Below are positions 5,440 through 7,060 of a stretch of DNA of 7,060 bases, piece by piece (within the stretch, counting starts at the first letter, position 1; each line of letters opens with the position of its first letter). The position numbers and the translations under genes were made by a program. Origin of the DNA: DAOPJM01 sp035399665 (lineage in GTDB: Bacteria; Bacillota; Clostridia; Christensenellales; CAG-138); assembly GCA_035399665.1 (NCBI GenBank), contig DAOPJM010000061.1:1-7060 (forward strand), in the 5' to 3' direction. Under the pieces are notes generated by a model. That model made no database searches, was not told the DNA's origin, and saw only the letters and a list, made by a program, of their open reading frames with translations.

Positions 5440-5886
5440 ATGCAGTATGGAGAGAAAATCAGAGCTGCTCGTGAAGCAGCGGGCATGACACAGAAACAAC
5501 TGGCCGAAGAAGTCGGAGTCACCGTCCGCACCATCCAGCTTTATGAAGCAAATGACCGGCAGCCCAAAAACGCTACTGCACTCATCACAATGGCTCATGC
5601 TCTCGGCGTCGATACCGATTATTTTCTTTCGGCGCAGGAGATTGACCGCATAAAGGAGGAAGAAGCGTTCCTTGCCGAATCCGCAGAGAAGTTCGGGTCA
5701 AGGGGCAAGGCACAAGCGCAGCTTATCCTCAATCAGACTACTGCGCTGTTTGCCGGTGGCGAACTGGACGAAGCGGACAAGGATGCTTTCTTCCAAGCTA
5801 TGAGTGAGATATTCTTTGACGCCAAGAATCAGGCGAAGAAGTACACGCCCAAGAAATACAGAAAGTCGGATAATAGCCAAGAATGA
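5440..5886 (+). CDS. XRE-family transcriptional regulator (likely repressor)
   Basis: A 148-residue protein with a Cro/cI-type helix-turn-helix at residues 5-62: IRAAREAAGMTQKQLAEEVG, recognition helix near VTVRTIQLYEAND, then the ALGVDTDYFLS ending typical of the domain. The C-terminal part (about 65-148) is helical and ends in a lysine-rich tail; it could serve for oligomerisation or as a peptidase target. No LexA-type autocleavage domain is present, so release would need an outside protease, as with ImmR of ICEBs1. The ATG has AAGGAGG (5423-5429) 10 nt upstream. The gene is divergent from the polymerase operon and is followed after 74 bp by an ImmA-like peptidase. It most likely binds the three operators at 5308-5390; that is inference. 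Confidence 0.93.
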   Translation: MQYGEKIRAAREAAGMTQKQLAEEVGVTVRTIQLYEANDRQPKNATALITMAHALGVDTDYFLSAQEIDRIKEEEAFLAESAEKFGSRGKAQAQLILNQTTALFAGGELDEADKDAFFQAMSEIFFDAKNQAKKYTPKKYRKSDNSQE

Positions 5887-5891
5887 GTGAA

Positions 5892-5907
5892 GTACGTTTT
5901 TTCGTAC
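5892..5907. repeat. Small palindrome after the XRE gene
   Basis: GTACG (5892-5896) and CGTAC (5903-5907) flank a run of six T. It lies 5 bp past the repressor stop. The stem is too short and has no T run after it, so it is a poor terminator; it may be a protein site. A TATATT hexamer at 5924-5929 could be a weak -10 for the downstream genes, but no matching -35 is seen. Confidence 0.35.
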
Positions 5908-5944
5908 AGCACTTGTGGTAGGCTATATTAACGACATCCGACCT

Positions 5945-5954
5945 AAAGGAGGTG
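5945..5954 (+). promoter_or_regulatory. Ribosome site that sets the peptidase start at GTG 5961
   Basis: AAAGGAGGTG is nearly perfect. The first in-frame GTG (5952) overlaps it and cannot be used with it, while GTG 5961 lies 8 nt after GGAGG. Confidence 0.85.
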
Positions 5955-5960
5955 GGCTGT

Positions 5961-6470
5961 GTGCAGAACGCAATTATTCAAGAGATCGAGCGGCTAAAAA
6001 AGCGATACGGGACTTCAAACCCGTATGAGCTGATAGACGCTCTGAATATCCATCTGATTTGGAAGAACAACTTGGGAAAGCTGAAAGGCTTTTACTATGT
6101 TGTTTTGCGTGAGCGGTATATCGTGATAAACGACAGGCTCCATGAGCGTGACAAGTTGCTTGTTGCCGGACATGAGCTGGGGCATGACAGGCTCCACCAG
6201 AGCTTGGCCAAGGTTGCCCCCTTAAAGGACTTCATGCTGTACGACATGACCTCTCATGCAGAGTATGAAGCAAACGTGTTTTGCTCTGAACTGCTGATTG
6301 AAGATGAACTCATTGCGGAGTGCATCGCGGATGAAATGGACTACTTCCAGATGTGCAGCACGGTCGGCTTCAAGCCGCAACTTGTCACGTTCAAGCTCTA
6401 TGGCATGATGCAGCGTGGGTATCCGATAAACCTCCCCGAAAGTCCAAACAGCAATTTCCTTAGAAAGTGA
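5961..6470 (+). CDS. ImmA/IrrE-family metallopeptidase next to the repressor
   Basis: A 169-residue protein with the zinc motif HELGH at 71-75 within VAGHELGHDRLH, and EYEANVF near 101-107 whose E103 is the likely third ligand. This is the compact ImmA layout, with a helical N-terminus, a central beta part (FYYVVLRERYIVIND) and the peptidase helix pair. In ICEBs1, ImmA cleaves the XRE repressor ImmR after DNA damage and starts excision. The same gene order (XRE regulator, then ImmA-like gene) is seen here, so cleavage of the 5440-5886 product is the leading hypothesis. The start is GTG 5961, set by the ribosome site before it. The next gene begins 16 bp downstream, so it belongs to a rightward operon. 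Confidence 0.92.
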   Translation: MQNAIIQEIERLKKRYGTSNPYELIDALNIHLIWKNNLGKLKGFYYVVLRERYIVINDRLHERDKLLVAGHELGHDRLHQSLAKVAPLKDFMLYDMTSHAEYEANVFCSELLIEDELIAECIADEMDYFQMCSTVGFKPQLVTFKLYGMMQRGYPINLPESPNSNFLRK

Positions 6471-6486
6471 GGGTGACGGTACAGCT

Positions 6487-6753
6487 ATGGAAAGCATCAA
6501 GGTCTATGTGCCGGTACTCGCTGCTTTTGCCGCAGACGGCAAAATGATACCCCGCCGTATCCGTTGGGAGGACGGCGAGGTCTACGAAATAGATAAAGTT
6601 CTTGACTGTCGCCCAGCCGCCGCTTTGAAGGCTGGAGGTCAAGGAGACAGATACACGGTGCAGATCGGCGGCAAACAAAGCTATCTGTTCTTTGAGCACA
6701 ATACAGATGTGAGCGCAAGGGACATTGGCCGCTGGTTTGTCGAAAGGCGCTGA
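6487..6753 (+). CDS. 88-residue protein of unknown function
   Basis: No function is recognised. The sequence looks like a small beta-rich soluble domain: IKVYVPVLAAFAADGKMIPR, then WEDGEVYEIDKVLDCRPAA, a KAGGQGDRYTVQIGG hairpin, a strand (SYLFFEH) and a closing GRWFVERR. There is no signal peptide, membrane segment or zinc motif. From memory, small proteins with the WEDG-x-x-YxID-x-VLD and LKAGG-x-G-x-RYT pattern occur beside Y-family polymerase genes in Firmicutes; this is recollection, not checked. The ATG follows the peptidase stop by 16 bp, with a weak GAGGGTGA 10 nt upstream, so it may be partly coupled to the preceding gene. Confidence 0.8.
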   Translation: MESIKVYVPVLAAFAADGKMIPRRIRWEDGEVYEIDKVLDCRPAAALKAGGQGDRYTVQIGGKQSYLFFEHNTDVSARDIGRWFVERR

Positions 6754-6772
6754 CAATGGAGGGCATCCTAAT

Positions 6773-7060
6773 ATGGCGCTAAAGAAAATCACGCTGATTT
6801 CCAACAATATTTGCTTTGGGCCGGAACCGTCCCCGGAGGATGAGGTGGAACAACGTCTCACCGTAAACTCAAAAGGGCAAGTTTGGTTTACCGGGTATGC
6901 CTATGCCAATGGTTTTGGACAATATGCCCCAAGTCGGCGGCTTCGGATTGCCATCGGAGATAAAGCGGCGAACAAGGTTCTATCGCTCGTTGACCGCTAC
7001 TTCCAAGGAGATTATCTTTGCTGCTATGCAACGGATGTTGGCGACTGGACGATAGAGCTG
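6773..7060 (+). CDS. Unrecognised protein, 3' end beyond the window
   Basis: The frame is open for 96 codons from ATG 6773 to the last base, so the gene is cut by the window edge. TGGAGGG (6757-6763) stands 9 nt before the ATG, and the previous stop is 19 bp away, so it continues the rightward operon. The visible part reads MALKKITLISNNICFGPEPS, an acidic stretch (PEDEVEQR), then alternating strands (LTVNSKGQVWFTGYAYANGF) and a helix (KAANKVLSLVDRYF). It looks like a soluble alpha/beta domain. I do not recognise a family. Confidence 0.75.
   Translation, partial: MALKKITLISNNICFGPEPSPEDEVEQRLTVNSKGQVWFTGYAYANGFGQYAPSRRLRIAIGDKAANKVLSLVDRYFQGDYLCCYATDVGDWTIEL

Noticed and set aside
5952..5960. 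Upstream GTG start for the second peptidase
   Set aside because: It overlaps the near-perfect ribosome site, leaving no spacing. GTG 5961 fits.

Overview
The window looks like the integrase end of an integrated mobile element (an integrative element or prophage-like island) sitting next to a serine tRNA gene in a Firmicute, most likely a Clostridia-class gut-type bacterium. The evidence is strong AGGAGG-type ribosome sites, GTG and TTG starts, roughly balanced base composition, and proteins that resemble those of clostridial integrative elements. No conjugation or phage structural gene is in view, so the class of element cannot be settled from this window.

Layout, left to right. Bases 1-332 hold tRNA-Ser(CGA) with its own terminator, flanked by four copies of a 10-bp repeat. 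Bases 341-5280 are a leftward (minus-strand) block. In transcription order it holds a Y-family translesion polymerase, an ImmA/IrrE-type metallopeptidase, a zinc-ribbon protein, a structured leader, a sigma-70-region-4-like regulator, a second hairpin-rich leader, an excisionase-like winged-helix protein, and a complete tyrosine integrase pointing at the tRNA. Bases 5281-5439 are a control region. Bases 5440-7060 are a rightward block: an XRE-family repressor, a second ImmA/IrrE-type metallopeptidase, an 88-residue protein of unknown function, and an unrecognised gene that runs off the window.

The control region is the core of the window. A perfect consensus promoter (TTGACA, 17 bp, TATAAT) fires left into the polymerase operon. 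A second promoter (TTGACA, 17 bp, TATTCT) fires right toward the repressor. The two face each other, so their predicted transcripts overlap by about 25 nt. Three copies of a 17-bp operator (about yGAAynnCGkTTCGTGT) lie there, one in the spacer of each promoter and one between the start sites. Each core is one mismatch from the Gram-positive SOS box GAACnnnnGTTC. This reads as a compact genetic switch. My model is that the XRE protein holds the leftward promoter off, and damage-triggered action of an ImmA-like peptidase (as known for ImmR/ImmA of ICEBs1) or of LexA frees it. That would express the polymerase and possibly, by read-through, the xis/int module. No clear promoter was found for xis/int itself.

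The second notable region is the roughly 250-nt leader of the sigma-like gene. It combines nested perfect stems, a possible pseudoknot, alternative pairings (GCTACGG against two copies of CCGTAGC) and a possible anti-Shine-Dalgarno pairing, so it could be an undescribed cis-regulatory RNA.
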